Shown here one piece after another: positions 56,101 to 63,970 of a DNA stretch of 64,000 nt. Position numbers and translations under genes: made by a program. The DNA lies in NCBI RefSeq assembly GCF_028372415.1, contig NC_092875.1, positions 32,072,817 through 32,136,816 of the forward strand. Direction: 5' to 3'. Below the pieces are notes generated by a model that worked only from the letters and a program-made list of their open reading frames with translations, was not told the origin of the DNA and ran no database searches. Source of the stretch: Notamacropus eugenii (taxonomy: Eukaryota; Chordata; Mammalia; Diprotodontia; Macropodidae). Each line of letters begins with the position of its first letter. Within the stretch, counting starts at the first letter, position 1.

Positions 56101-57249
56101 TTCCTTCCTTTATTCCTCCTTCTTTCTGCCTTTCTTCTTGCAGGCTGCTGGGGAGAGGAGCAAGTCTGTGATTTTAGTGAAGAACCTGCCTGCGGGGACA
56201 CGGGCCTCTGAACTGCAGGAGATCTTCAGCCGCTATGGCAGCCTGGGCCGTGTGCTGCTGCCTGAGGGAGGCATCACAGCCATTGTGGAATACTTGGAGC
56301 CTTTGGAAGCCCGGAGGGGATTCACTAGCCTGGCCTATTCCAAGGTATGTTACCTGCAGGTCCACACCCACACTCTCCTGGGAGTCTAGGGCCATGAGCC
56401 ACCTTCTGAATGTGAAGAAGCTCAGTGCACCAGGACAGGACCTTGGTACAGATCTACCGTCTGAGCGACCTTAAGTGCTTCCCCTGTCTGGGCCTCCGTG
56501 TCCCCATGTGTAAGAGGAAGGGGCTGGACTAGATGGTCTCTGAAGGCACCTCCAGTTCACATTAAGCTGGTGCTTTGAGCTTGGCAAAGCCTAGCCTGCA
56601 CAGCTTCATTTCATTGGATGCTCAGAACCCATTGAGGCAGGTGCTGCTAATACTCCCATTTTACAGATGGTAAGCTGAAGCTCAGAGAGGAGAAGTAATT
56701 TGCCCAGGATCATAGAATTAGTAGATGTTGGACAAGGATTTGAACCCATGCCTTTCTCATTCCTAAGTCCATCAGTCTGCCCTGTGTACAACACTGTACA
56801 CCTGTGTGTTGCAGAGCATATAACGATGCATGTGTCATACGCAAAACAAACAGAATAGTAACCGTCCTCTTTAATTGCTTTACAAGAGTTCAGAGCCTTT
56901 TCCAATGCCTTTCATTGGTGTCATTATAATTATTAATGATCCGCATCTCTTGGAAGAGATAGGTGCGTCTCTTGGTAGGAAAGATCTGGAAAAAGAAGCT
57001 GCCCCCCTGCAGGGCGAGGCTCTGTAGTTCACTTGAGTAATGCCTGGCACATAGTAGGTGCTCCATATTTGTTGATTGATTTATTGCCTTGTTCCTCCTT
57101 CCCATTGTCTGTCTTTCTGTCCTGACAGTTCCATGATGTTCCCTTGTATCTGGAATGGGCACCAATGGGTGTCTTCTCTAATCACCCCCCTCAGAAGAGA
57201 GAACAGGGAGATAAACCCGGAGGAAAAGAGGCAGTTCAGAACGAGGCTG
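27130..57249 (+). CDS. RBM19: RBM19, 5' part: 16 coding exons, 3' end outside window
   Basis: RBM19 is a nucleolar RNA-binding protein, orthologous to yeast Mrd1, needed for pre-rRNA processing and small-subunit assembly. Sixteen exons splice with GT/AG introns into one open frame of 682 residues plus one base. The order matches mammalian RBM19 as I remember it: RRM1 (about residues 2-80), a Lys/Glu-rich acidic linker (about 90-285), RRM2 (about 292-368), RRM3 (about 400-478), a conserved linker (about 506-575), RRM4 (about 584-660) and the start of the RRM4-RRM5 linker. Human RBM19 is about 960 residues, so roughly 270 residues including RRM5 and RRM6 are missing because the window ends in intron 16. 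Every exon is open and intron phases agree at all 15 junctions, so this is a live gene and not a processed copy. The exon ends were set by splice consensus plus protein continuity, not by transcript data. Confidence 0.97.
28570..28614. repeat. 22-bp tandem duplication
   Basis: GATGAAAGTATACTACGTTA-type unit present twice in exact tandem. Confidence 0.9.
29340..29475. repeat. 28-bp tandem repeat, about 5 copies
   Basis: Units contain GCATGTCATGTGCGTAGCAG plus AACATAAA. The first copy is diverged and the last two carry TGCATAG in place of TGCGTAG. It sits in an A/T-rich stretch (29163-29560) that is otherwise unclassified. Confidence 0.9.
29675..29728. repeat. (CA)n microsatellite
   Basis: Pure CA tract ending in ATATATA. 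Confidence 0.97.
31042..31180 (-). repeat. tRNA/RTE-type SINE, partial
   Basis: Reverse: GTTGTTGCTCAGTCGTTTCA, TTTATGACCCCATTGGGGG, GGTTTGCCATTTCCTTCTCC. Confidence 0.65.
31570..31735 (-). repeat. tRNA/RTE-type SINE, partial
   Basis: Reverse: TTGTTGTAGTTCAGTG, GACTCTGTGACCCCATTTGG, TTACAGATGAGGGAACTGAG. The second copy of this type within 700 bases. Confidence 0.65.
31740..33990 (+). repeat. Long old purine-rich repeat, family not named
   Basis: Over 2 kb of G/A-rich sequence with recurring phrases also seen at 2705-3480 (GGAGGGAGCCATTCAGAG; TAGGAGATTGTTAACAG). No ORF with a known domain. A (GT)n tract splits it at 32362-32412. Confidence 0.4.
32362..32412. repeat. (GT)n microsatellite
   Basis: About 25 GT units, followed by ACATACATGTACATATATG. 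Confidence 0.97.
35277..35459 (+). CDS. RBM19: RBM19 exon 2 (residues 13-73)
   Basis: Encodes the core of RRM1, starting MKEERFRQLF and including the RNP1 motif RKFGFIGF at residues 42-49. The acceptor is CCCCCTCAG and the donor is GGTGAGT after an ACG codon. Length is 61 codons, phase 0 at both ends. The ATG at its start is an internal methionine, not an initiation site. Confidence 0.97.
35944..36063 (+). CDS. RBM19: RBM19 exon 3 (residues 74-113)
   Basis: Encodes the last strand of RRM1 (VEFCKSFGDP) and the basic linker with KPRAWSKHSQK, a segment strongly kept in mammalian RBM19. Forty codons, phase 0 at both ends, donor AAGGTAAGG. Confidence 0.96.
36705..36743 (+). CDS. RBM19: RBM19 exon 4, 39-base microexon (residues 114-126)
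   Basis: Thirteen codons encoding DKKKKKATGELEK, matching the lysine run in this part of the linker. Acceptor TTTTTAG, donor AAGGTGAGT, phase 0 on both sides, so skipping it would keep the frame. Confidence 0.93.
37005..37197 (+). CDS. RBM19: RBM19 exon 5 (residues 127-190)
   Basis: Encodes LKKDAEFQEFLMVHQKR, then ATWAND, and the acidic stretch YLNFDSDSGQESEEE. It ends after the first base of a split Lys codon (phase 1). The donor GTAAGT is followed about 20 bases later by a TG-rich tract (37219-37260). Confidence 0.96.
37198..38380 (+). other. RBM19: RBM19 intron 5
   Basis: Starts with a TG/CG-rich tract (37219-37260), then about five degenerate 33-bp-type units in reverse orientation (37661-37830) and a MIR-type SINE in reverse orientation (38140-38310). 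No extra exon seen. Confidence 0.8.
37219..37262. repeat. TG/CG tract beside exon 5 donor
   Basis: GTGCGTGCGTGTGTGCGTGC-type alternation starting about 20 bases after the donor GTAAGT of exon 5. Confidence 0.95.
38381..38643 (+). CDS. RBM19: RBM19 exon 6 (residues 191-278), acidic linker
   Basis: Encodes the KELSDMDYLKSK motif, a Ser/Glu/Asp-rich stretch (residues about 219-242) and a Gly/Ala-rich tail. It ends in frame at GAG before a weaker donor, GTGCGA. The acidic and Gly-rich segment is the least conserved part of RBM19; the tail differs clearly from human. The donor choice fits the alignment ending in ...RGE followed by the next exon's VTKP. Confidence 0.9.
38644..40351 (+). other. RBM19: RBM19 introns 6 and 7 (flanking exon 7)
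   Basis: Intron 6 (38644-39503) has a reverse MIR fragment near 38740-38830 and a pyrimidine-rich stretch (39055-39170). Intron 7 (39585-40351) has no repeat I can identify and ends in a T-rich tract. Confidence 0.75.
39504..39584 (+). CDS. RBM19: RBM19 exon 7 (residues 279-305), start of RRM2
   Basis: Encodes VTKPTVQSEPTTAYTVKL and RGAPFNVTE, the end of the linker and the first strand of RRM2. Twenty-seven codons, phase 0 at both ends, acceptor CCATTCAG, donor GAGGTGAGT. Confidence 0.96.
40352..40430 (+). CDS. RBM19: RBM19 exon 8 (residues 306-331), RRM2
   Basis: Encodes QNVREFLVPLKPVAIRIVRN followed by AHGNKT. The acceptor is a long T-rich tract ending CTTCACAG. It ends after one base of a glycine codon (phase 1), donor GTAATG. 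Confidence 0.96.
41395..41655. repeat. (GT)n and TG-rich tract before exon 9
   Basis: A pure GT run (about 41395-41452) grades into imperfect TG-rich sequence that stops about 30 bases before the exon 9 acceptor. Confidence 0.95.
41685..41756 (+). CDS. RBM19: RBM19 exon 9 (residues 332-355), RRM2 RNP1
   Basis: Encodes GYVFVDF (the RNP1 core of RRM2) and SSEGDVEKALKHNKEYM. Phase 1 on both sides; acceptor CCCTCTCAG, donor GTAAGA. The acceptor lies about 30 bases after the end of a long TG-rich repeat (41395-41655). Confidence 0.96.
42464..42684. repeat. 33-bp tandem array, 6.7 copies
   Basis: Units start at 42464, 42497, 42530, 42563, 42596, 42629 and 42662 with an exact 33-base period (GTCAGAGCTGGGAGGGGCCT then CAGAACAGGGNAT). 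Because 33 is a multiple of 3, one frame reads an 11-residue repeat (ELGGASEQGMS) through a 117-codon ORF. It lies in intron 9 and I do not think it is translated. Confidence 0.95.
43092..43292 (+). CDS. RBM19: RBM19 exon 10 (residues 356-422), end RRM2 and start RRM3
   Basis: Encodes GGRYIEVFREK, a linker with KAWQGRELKEGEEEEDLADS, then RLFVRNLPYTSTEEDLEKIF with the RRM3 RNP2 motif LFVRNL at residues 401-406. Acceptor CCCCCAAAG, donor GTAAGG, phase 1 on both sides. Confidence 0.96.
43855..43920. repeat. Tandem duplication, 2 x 33 bp
   Basis: GGAGGTCAGAAATGCGGCCT... repeated at 43888 with a single C/G difference. Unrelated in sequence to the 33-bp array. Confidence 0.92.
44949..45079 (+). 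CDS. RBM19: RBM19 exon 11 (residues 423-466), RRM3
   Basis: Encodes GPLSEVHYPIDGLTKKPK and the RNP1 motif KGFAFITY (residues 440-447), then MFPEHAVKAYAEVDGQVFQ. Forty-four codons including the split first codon; ends in phase 0, donor CAGGTGAGC. Confidence 0.97.
45290..45763 (+). repeat. L2 LINE 3' region
   Basis: ACACAGGCCTGATGTCTTAT, GACTCCCTATTTCCTCTGGG, CACCTTTGTACAAATGCTCC and CCAAGGCCTTTTCCTGATCG in L2 order. Confidence 0.6.
45763..45974 (-). mobile_element. hAT-like non-autonomous DNA transposon, nearly full length
   Basis: Imperfect inverted ends (GGTTTTCAGAGTATAGTCTG at left; AAAGCTAGAGAACC at right) enclose TTTCTAATGTGGTAAATACC and CCCACATAAACAAAAACTG. Same family as 12590-12790. 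No target-site duplication could be confirmed. Confidence 0.45.
46535..46653 (+). CDS. RBM19: RBM19 exon 12 (residues 467-505), end of RRM3
   Basis: Encodes GRMLHVLPSTIKKETSESSD, the last strand of RRM3, and a Lys-rich linker (SSYKKKKALKDKASSS). It ends after two bases of a serine codon (phase 2). The donor GTCCTT is a weak match to consensus, but the frame joins exon 13 exactly to give SSHNWNTLF. Confidence 0.9.
47117..47196. repeat. (CA)n microsatellite
   Basis: About 80 bases of CA with a short CAGA lead-in. Confidence 0.97.
49576..49672 (+). CDS. RBM19: RBM19 exon 13 (residues 506-538)
   Basis: Encodes SHNWNTLFMGTNAVAEAVAQ and KYNATKSQVFDH, the RBM19/Mrd1-specific segment between RRM3 and RRM4. 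Acceptor CTCTTCAG, donor GTGAGT, phase 0 at its end. Confidence 0.96.
50015..50096. repeat. (GAGAG/GGACA) purine repeat
   Basis: Pentameric AGGAGAGGAC-type units, strand-asymmetric purines. Confidence 0.93.
50446..50556 (+). CDS. RBM19: RBM19 exon 14 (residues 539-575)
   Basis: Encodes EIKGSVAVRVALGETELVQE then VRRFLIENGVSLDSFSQ, conserved linker sequence before RRM4. Thirty-seven codons, phase 0 at both ends, donor CAGGTAAGC. Confidence 0.97.
50582..50787. mobile_element. Possible hAT-like DNA transposon relic
   Basis: Begins CAGTGGTGGCGAACCCCT, a typical hAT-like start, and ends GATGTCTCCACTC, a loose inverse of it. No clear target-site duplication. Confidence 0.3.
51030..51540 (-). repeat. 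Unclassified interspersed segment
   Basis: Non-coding. The reverse strand has an LTR-like base pattern, but neither end is defined. If it is an LTR it is a broken remnant. Confidence 0.2.
51676..51708 (+). repeat. Single 33-bp unit
   Basis: GTCAGGGCTGGGAGGGGCCT then TAGAACAGGGGAT, almost identical to units of the array at 42464-42684. Confidence 0.8.
51840..52520 (+). repeat. L3/CR1-type LINE fragment
   Basis: Ordered phrases similar to 10220-10690 and to L3: CAGGGTGGCCCATTTTACTT, AGGAAGTTCTTCCTGACC, TGCTGCTTCTGCCCCTTCTG. The later part is weaker. Confidence 0.5.
53225..55510 (-). mobile_element. HAL1-like half-LINE, nearly full length
   Basis: On the reverse strand an L1-type 5' leader (GGGGAAGATGGAGG at about 55500) leads to an ORF1 region (about 55112-54151) with the coiled-coil part and the recognisable C-terminal phrases RKTPRNIVDKF, EKALQAARKK, IRITHDLAAST and YPAKLSI. 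Instead of ORF2 it passes into a 3' region of about 900 bases ending at a T run (53221-53228). ORF1 is broken in several places, so it is inactive. A second L1-like 3'-end phrase near 53450-53600 may mark a nested or duplicated tail. Lack of ORF2 is the mark of HAL1 elements. Confidence 0.65.
55603..55790 (-). repeat. Two 33-bp-type units joined to a MIR-type SINE
   Basis: GTCAGAGCTGGGAGGGCCCT at 55603 and a second unit at 55634 precede a reverse MIR body with GATGTGGAAATTAAGGCCC. Confidence 0.65.
56144..56344 (+). CDS. RBM19: RBM19 exon 15 (residues 576-642), RRM4
   Basis: Encodes most of RRM4: VILVKNLPAGT (RNP2, from residue 584), LQEIFSRYGSLGRVLLPEGG and a non-canonical RNP1, ITAIVEYL (residues 619-626), without the usual Gly-Phe aromatic pattern. 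Sixty-seven codons, phase 0 at both ends, donor AAGGTATGT. Confidence 0.97.
57129..57249 (+). CDS. RBM19: RBM19 exon 16 (residues 643-682), end of RRM4
   Basis: Encodes FHDVPLYLEWAPMGVFS, the last strand of RRM4, and the start of the variable acidic linker before RRM5. It ends after one base of a codon (phase 1), donor GTAAGA. The next exon, which should lead into RRM5, was not found between 57250 and 64000. Confidence 0.94.
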
Positions 57250-60004
57250 GTAAGAACGGGAGCCCTAGGTCAGAGCATCAGACTTGGGGGTGTCAGGGGG
57301 TCCTTGGTGGGGGGGCTCCCTGAGATTCAGCTTTGGTGTAAAGGTCTCTGTGTTCCTCATTCAGCATTTGGCTTCTCTCTGCTCTTGGGGCAAGAAGACA
57401 GAAAGCTGTCCTGGCAAGATTTAGTGATTCCTCCCCATTCTCCCCTGACTGTGTGATCTCCTCATGTGGGGTCCTTCCTAGGAGGAGGGGAAGTCAGACC
57501 ACACCCTGCACTTGTCTGCCCATCACTGGGCCTCTGGTCCCTGGCTTCCTTGAGCACTTCCCAGGATTTCCTTCCAGTTGGTGGGGCCCTGTCTTGCTTT
57601 CTCTTGCCTCCCAGAGCTCCCCATTGGTCAGTTATTCCTTCACCTTGCCTCATGACCAGCCACCATCTTTCTCACCATTCTCGGCTGACATCCTTCCTTC
57701 ATTCTCCTCCCAGTTCCCTGCTTGTAAGGTGTCGCAGCCTCCTCTCTCTCTCAGTCCAGGGGCTCCATTTAGTATCTCAGCATTCAGCCCATCTGCTTGT
57801 GGCTATGGCTTATTTGAAGAATTCATTGTTTTTCAGGCTCTCCCAGCCCTTCCCTACGCGCTCCTGCCCGCCCTTCCTCCATCTTCTCTCTGGCTTTGTC
57901 AGTTGCTTTAGGCCAGAACTTTGATCACCAACTGGCTGGTTTTCTGGTTCTGAGTATCTCAGCCCTTTGGGAGGCCAGCTTTAGGGGAAGAGACCGGGAA
58001 CCTGTCAGATTTTGCCCCCTGTTGCTTAGATCCTTCAGGAGCTCCAGTGCAAGCCTGAAGTCCTGGGGGGCAGCCCTGGCCAACATCCAGGCTTCTGCCA
58101 TCCAAGCACAAGGGCATGCAGGTCCTCCTGTGCTCAAAGAGCTTTGAGTGCCAACCCAGTGGTGCCTGCCAGAGCATCCTAGAAAGCCATTGAGCAGGTA
58201 AGGAAACTGAGGTCCAGAGAGGTGGGAGAGCCTCAAATCAAGCCCAAGGAGTCCTCCAGATCAGACCCTGTCTTTTCCCTTCCCTCTGCTCCTCTGTTTC
58301 CCCATCTGGACAATGGGGAAAGGAGGAAATCCAGCAGCTACTCTCAGACACAGTGGAGGAGACCCTCTGTAAAGTTCATAGCATTATGGAAATACCAGCT
58401 TTTGTTACACGGTGCCTTTGATGGCTCCCAAGCTTTTTGTGTCAAAATCTTTTTTTTTCTGTAGAAGTCAAAGATAAGAATTTCTATCCTTCCTTTTCTC
58501 CCTTGCAAAATGTTGACTTGATTTCCCCCAGATTGCTCCAGTAATAATAGTTTTCAGGGGTCCTGCCCCCAGCCCATGGTCTGCTTGAGTTGCAGTACCT
58601 TTCAGTAGGATCTCCTGCTTTGTGTCATTATCCTTTGATGTCATTTTTGGAGGGAAGGTGATAACAAAGGGCTTCGTGTCAGTATCATTCAAAGATATTC
58701 CAAGTTTCTGCTGTCTTTAAGGGCTGGGAGTTCTTCACTGGGCTTCTATCCCAGGACAGCCACAGACTTGAATACTATGTGTTCCCCTCAGGTGCTGACT
58801 CCCAGATTCCTTCCTGTGTGAGCAAGGTCTCTCTGGTATCTCCCAAAAGGCTGGGTCCAAAGATCAGGAGGTTTCTTCTAGCTGCCTGCCTTCTTTACTC
58901 TGGCTCCCAGTGGCCAGACCAGAGCTCTCTTGGAAATCCAGTCTGGACTGGGGGAATAAAGCTTGTTAACATAAGGACTTCTCAAACACACCAGCAGTCT
59001 AGGTGTTAAATCAGGAAATAGTGATTCATTGGGATCAGAGGGACCATGATGCCCACCCTCAGGCTGGGAGGCTAGATTAAATGACCTTGCAGATCTTTCT
59101 AACTCCAACAGCCTTCAGTTACTTCAGGGCATTGAAGGCAACCAGGATTGCTTTCTTCAGTGTAACTATCTTTTTGGTGTTACTAACCCAGCTAGGTTAG
59201 AACCCAGTGACCTAGAATAGTCCTGACCTGAACTAGAAGGCAGGACGACCCCAGGATAGGCCTAGGACACGAGAGGTAGTAACACAGGGATTAAACTTGA
59301 GTCTGTAGTTTTATCAGTGTTTTGTGGCTGAGCTCAGAACTGATAAGACCTGGGATGAAATCCTGACTCTGATACATGTTGATTCTCTGTCCTGGACAAA
59401 TCACCTAAGTTGTTGAGAAGGTGCCAGCCTACAGTGGTCAAGGGACTGTGCAATAAATTAAAACAGGTCCAGGCTTCCTGCCCTGTCTGAGGGTAGTGAC
59501 AGGGTTGCTGGCCTTGGGGTTAGGGGGTAGATCTGGCGGTGCCCCAGAGCTCAAAAGAGCTGCCGTCATATACCACCTTACCTTGTGACCTTGGGCGTGT
59601 CGTCTAACCTATTTCCATCTGTTTCCTTTTCTGTAAAATGAAAAGATTGGTCTTGGGACCTTTGGGACCCTGTTTGTCTCCAGGGCTCTGATTCTGTGAT
59701 CCCACTCTGAGACCCAAAGCAAGTCACTGAACCTTCAGTCACTAGGGATTATTTACTAAGCCATAGATAGGCTGCAGCTTGCTTAATGAAACCACAGATC
59801 CTTTTAGAAAGTGTAGGTTCAAGGTTATCGTGCTAGGCAGTGACTGTTGTAATCAAAGGAGTACTGCTTGTTCACATCCCAACTCTGCCTCCTCAGGCAA
59901 GTCACTTTCTTTCTTTGGGTCTACTTTCCTCAAAAAGAATCATTTGGATTAGATGACCTCTAAGATCATTCACAGCTTTAAATAAAGGAACATATAACTA
60001 AAAA

Positions 60005-60099
60005 GTCATCGTTTGGCATTGGGGACATTCATTCTGCTGACCCTGATATCCCACAGGCCTTTATTTTCTGGTTGAGGGAATGCCTTGCTCCAGAGCACA
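60005..60099 (+). repeat. 95-bp duplicated segment, copy 1
   Basis: GTCATCGTTTGGCATTGGGG through CCTTGCTCCAGAGCACA; about 6 differences from copy 2 at 62370-62464. Confidence 0.9.
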
Positions 60100-60465
60100 G
60101 TCAGTGCTCTCAAGGAACTTGCACGGTACGAGAAGGAGTAAGCCTACCCGGGGCTGAAAGTAGGCTTGGCTCATGATACTTGAGAGTCTGTAAGAATGTG
60201 TGAGAGGATGTTGGATTCTCTCATCCTACAGGGACTGTCAGAGTCAGAGCTGGCTGGTCTTGGGATACAGGTGCCAGTAACTTCAGGCTTAGAACCTAAG
60301 AATGTTGAACCCTGCTCCCAGAATAGAAGGTAGCACTCAGGACTTGGAGGGTCCAGTGAAGAATTCAAATGAGGTCCCCATCTCTGATAATGCAGCAATA
60401 ACAACCACAAATCAGAGTGGAAAAGACAGAGGAAAGGCAGGACTGATACATCACTCATCCTAGCT

Positions 60466-60684
60466 GTGCTCCTGTGTATGTATGTATGCCTGTGTGTGTG
60501 TGTGTGCCTGTGTGTGTGTATCTGTATATGTGCATGTATGTATGCCTGTGTGTGCCTGTGTGTGTTATGTGTGTGTGTCTGTATATGTGCATGTATGTAT
60601 GCTTGTGTGTGCCTCTGTGTATGTATGTGTGCCTGTGTGTGTGTTGTGCGTACGTGTGTGTGTGTGTTTGTGTGTATGTGTTTT
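60466..60684. repeat. TG-rich minisatellite-like tract
   Basis: Imperfect TG/TGTA/TGCC repeats with a higher-order unit: TCTGTATATGTGCATGTATG recurs about 60 bases apart. All the Cys/Val ORFs here are artefacts. Confidence 0.93.
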
Positions 60685-60689
60685 CCATT

Positions 60690-61440
60690 CCATAAGCCTC
60701 ATTGAGGGGCTGAGTGCGAGCGGAGCAGCAGTTACTTGAACAATGGGATGGAAGGCAGCGGGGATGGGGGTTGGGGGGGCGGTGAGACCAGCTGATCTTG
60801 TGGATTGCGGGTCACAGAGCGGTGTGTGTGTGTGTTAATTTCAAGGCCCAGTGCATCCCTTGTGCGGGTGAATTCCCACAGCTCAGATCTCAAGGACACG
60901 GCCTTTCTTCTACATATATAGTCTTCTCCCCCTTGGCCCCTCCACTTTCTGCCTTTCCTCCCCTACCCTGGGGCTTTTTATTATCTCCTCTGGCCCATGA
61001 GGGTCCTGACATAGTGATTCCACAAGGAAGGGTGAAGGCCAGGGAAGTTTTGTCCCCATCCCCTCGGCCAGATTTTCCCAGAAGCCCAAAGGAGTGTATT
61101 TTGATGGGGGAGTGGGCGTATGCAGGATTTTTTTTTTTTTAATTATTTTTTTTCCCTCCCCTGAAAAGCTCTACTGTTGTGTGCATCAGTCCTGGGGGAG
61201 GGGGCAGCTTGTTTTATCTCCCCATAACCGAGACCCTCACCTCCAGATAAAGGGCTCAGAGTTGGGGGAGGTCGCGGAAAGCTGCTTGCAACTGATAACA
61301 GTCTTTTCTGTCAGCCCTGGGCACAGAGTGCCGGGGAGGCGGCAGTAAATTCCTCAGTCTGATTACAATACCACCCCATGTGGCTGTGCGTGACCGCATT
61401 TCATTGTGCTAACTACAGATGGAGGCATATTTTCCAGGGT
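60690..61440. promoter_or_regulatory. Repeat-free block in intron 16, candidate enhancer
   Basis: No SINE, LINE or MIR signature is visible across about 750 bases, unlike the DNA on both sides. Four GATA-type motifs occur: TTATCT at 60981 and 61214, AGATAA at 61245 and TGATAA at 61293. A CAGCTG E-box lies at 60789. Not coding in any convincing frame. The functional reading is inference. Confidence 0.4.
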
Positions 61441-61470
61441 CTCCCAAATGTCCCCCTCCCCTGTCTTTCA

Positions 61471-61473
61471 CAT

Positions 61474-61557
<84 letters not shown>

Positions 61558-61558
61558 G
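61471..61558. repeat. (CA)n microsatellite
   Basis: CA tract with two ACAT interruptions; marks the right edge of the repeat-free block. Confidence 0.97.
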
Positions 61559-62369
61559 CCCTATAAATCTTCCTCCTGCCTGGTTTCCTCTTTCTGGTGG
61601 ATGATGAATTTTCTGGCAATATGTTTGCTGTTTAAGAACTTAAAAACAATTTTTTCCCTTTTATCTTACCCAAACTGCCCCTGCCCTCTTCTCCCTCTCC
61701 TCCCCTACTTTGGCCAGGAGCAGGCGACTTTGAAAACTGTCTTCCTCTGCATTCTCCTGGCTTTCCCAGTCTCCATCCAGTCCCAGATGTGAGGCAGTTA
61801 GAGCAGTGGTAGAATTCTGAGGTGCAGCAATAGAGGAGACTTAGGACCATAGATCTAGAGCTGGGGTCATCTTAGACATCATCTGGTCTAAGTTTCTCCT
61901 TTTACAGATTAGGGAAGTGAAGAGACTTGGCCAGGGTCTCACAGCTGGTAGATCATAAAGTCAGGATTCGAACCCAGGTCCTTTGATATCTCTTCCCACT
62001 GCCCCACACTGTCTCTGCATCCTTCTTGCATATTTCCCTCCAGTGCCTCTTTTCCATTAGTCCTATTCCATCCCATTATTCTTTCTCTTTCTCTCATGGA
62101 AGGAGCCAGGCTTGATAATGGCTGACCAGGAATGCTTCCTGTTTCTGCTAAGTCAAGCCTTTGCTGCTTCCTCTAGCCAGTTCTGGTGGACATTTTAACA
62201 AAAGCAAGTCAGCACATCCCAGAGTTATTAGGCACCTTCCACATCATGGGGTCAGACATTCCTGGAGAGGGAGGGGACTTGAGGGCCTGCCTGAGCAGGC
62301 CGTGGTCTTCTGGCCTCTACCAGAAGACCTCTAGTGTGGGGGAGCTCACTGCTTCAGGTCCTTGATGAA

Positions 62370-62464
62370 GTCATCGTTTGGCGTTGGGGACATTCATTCT
62401 GCTGACCACGATATCCCACAGGCCTTTATTTTCTGGTTGAGGGAACGCCTTGCTCCAGGCCACA
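62370..62464 (+). repeat. 95-bp duplicated segment, copy 2
   Basis: Direct-orientation copy of 60005-60099, 2365 bases downstream. It lies directly after a possible L3-like fragment (62220-62360). Confidence 0.9.
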
Positions 62465-63907
62465 CAGGTGGCAAGGAGCATAGCTCCAATGTGAAGTCTC
62501 TTACACATGGGACTCCACGCTCCCACAGGGCAGAGAGGAGTTTGGATTCCTGGCCATGTTGCGGACAGGCTGTATTTCTGATTTGTGTTAATTGTATTCT
62601 AGAGGCATATGATGCCTCTGTTTGAAAACGTAGATGTCCCACTGAGCCCAGTGTGAGGAAGCGGTTCTCTTGGGGGCAGAACAAGTCAGGACAGCACCTG
62701 CTTGGGAAAGCCCTGACATGTTAGTACTTGGGTGAACCTGGAACAGGACAGGAATCCTTCAGCCAATGTGCTTGTTTGGTCTGCTGCTTGGAGCCCTTGT
62801 TTTCCTACTTTTAGAGGCTTCTTCATCTACTTCCTGGGCTCCTAAATCTAGACCCAGAAGAGACCTCAGAGGCCATGTAGCCCAACCACCCTCCCATTTT
62901 ACAGATGAGGAAACTGAGGCCCAGCAGGAAGAAAAAGTAACTTGCTCAAGGTCACATACACTGTCTTCCTCTTCAGTCTTAGAACAAGTGGCCATCGTTT
63001 GGTGGTGGGGCTTGTTTGTGAGGTTTAGCCTTAGTCTTTGTGGGGTGTGGCCATGAAGATAAATGATCCTTCCCCCTCTTTTACTCAGTGATTTTTCTAT
63101 TTTGAAATCTCTCTCTGGGCCCTTGGTGGGTCTGACTTGCAGATGTGAATGAGCCCCTAGTTCACTGGTCCTTGAAGTTTGTCACTGGGCCATCTTGAGA
63201 CCCTGGAGGTCAGGGGCTGCCACTCCCATGCAGAGACATGGCTGGTGTGGAAGGTGGGGAGGTGACCTTGGGCTCACTGAGGCTTGGCACACCAGAACAC
63301 TTCCCTTCTGCCAGACTCTGGAAGGGCCTAATTCAGCTATGAAGGTTTGGAGTGTGGGGTCCTAGTCACAGACTGTGTGACTGCCACATTCTGATGTAAT
63401 CATCTTAAGTCTGGCCATCAAGTAATGGACATTTTTGCTCACGGAACCCCAAGAAAGATGGTTCCTGAGGCATGAAAGGCTTACACCTTGGGGAGAAATT
63501 GGTGACACCGATGATATCATGAATCTTTAAAGAATTATAGACAGCATGCTGTAGAGACTGAAGAGGCAGACCTGGGGTCAGGAAGGCTTGGGCTTTTTTC
63601 TATCCCACTTCAAACACACACTAGCTCTATGGGCAGGACGCTTAACCTCTGGGAACCTCTGTTTCCTCATCCATAAAATAAGAATGATAAACATGTATTA
63701 GTTAGCTATTATGTACCAGGCACTAGAGAAATAGAGACAGAAATGAAACAGTTCTGTCCAGAAAGTCATGGGGACAGCCTTCGTTCCTAAGTCAAGAGAA
63801 GTCCAGAGGTGAGGACAGAGAACTTTCCAGGGAGGAAAGTCCCTTTAGCAGTACTGTTTGACACCTTCTTTGCAACTTACCCAGAGCATTCTCATTCCGT
63901 GACTTGC

Positions 63908-63970
63908 CAGGATGGATTAGGGGCAGGGCTTGAACCCAGGATGGATTAGGGGCAGGGCTTGAACCCAGGA
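63908..63970. repeat. 29-bp tandem duplication in a MIR-type piece
   Basis: CAGGATGGATTAGGGGCAGG-type unit at 63908 and again at 63937. Confidence 0.9.

Larger units (their letters stand above)
50557..56143 (+). other. RBM19: RBM19 intron 14 (5.6 kb)
   Basis: Contains a possible DNA-transposon relic (50582-50787), an unclassified stretch (51030-51540), a 33-bp unit (51676-51708), an L3/CR1-like LINE (51840-52520) and a HAL1-like element (53225-55510), then two 33-bp-type units joined to a reverse MIR piece (55603-55790). No exon seen. Confidence 0.8.

Noticed and set aside
57453-57924. Two overlapping 152-codon ORFs in intron 16
   Set aside because: Pyrimidine-rich DNA gives Pro/Ser/Leu-rich frames open in two registers at once, which is typical of composition bias. 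No RRM5 or other domain.
60455-60739. Cys/Val-rich and Thr/His-rich ORFs
   Set aside because: Translation of the TG/CA repeat tract.
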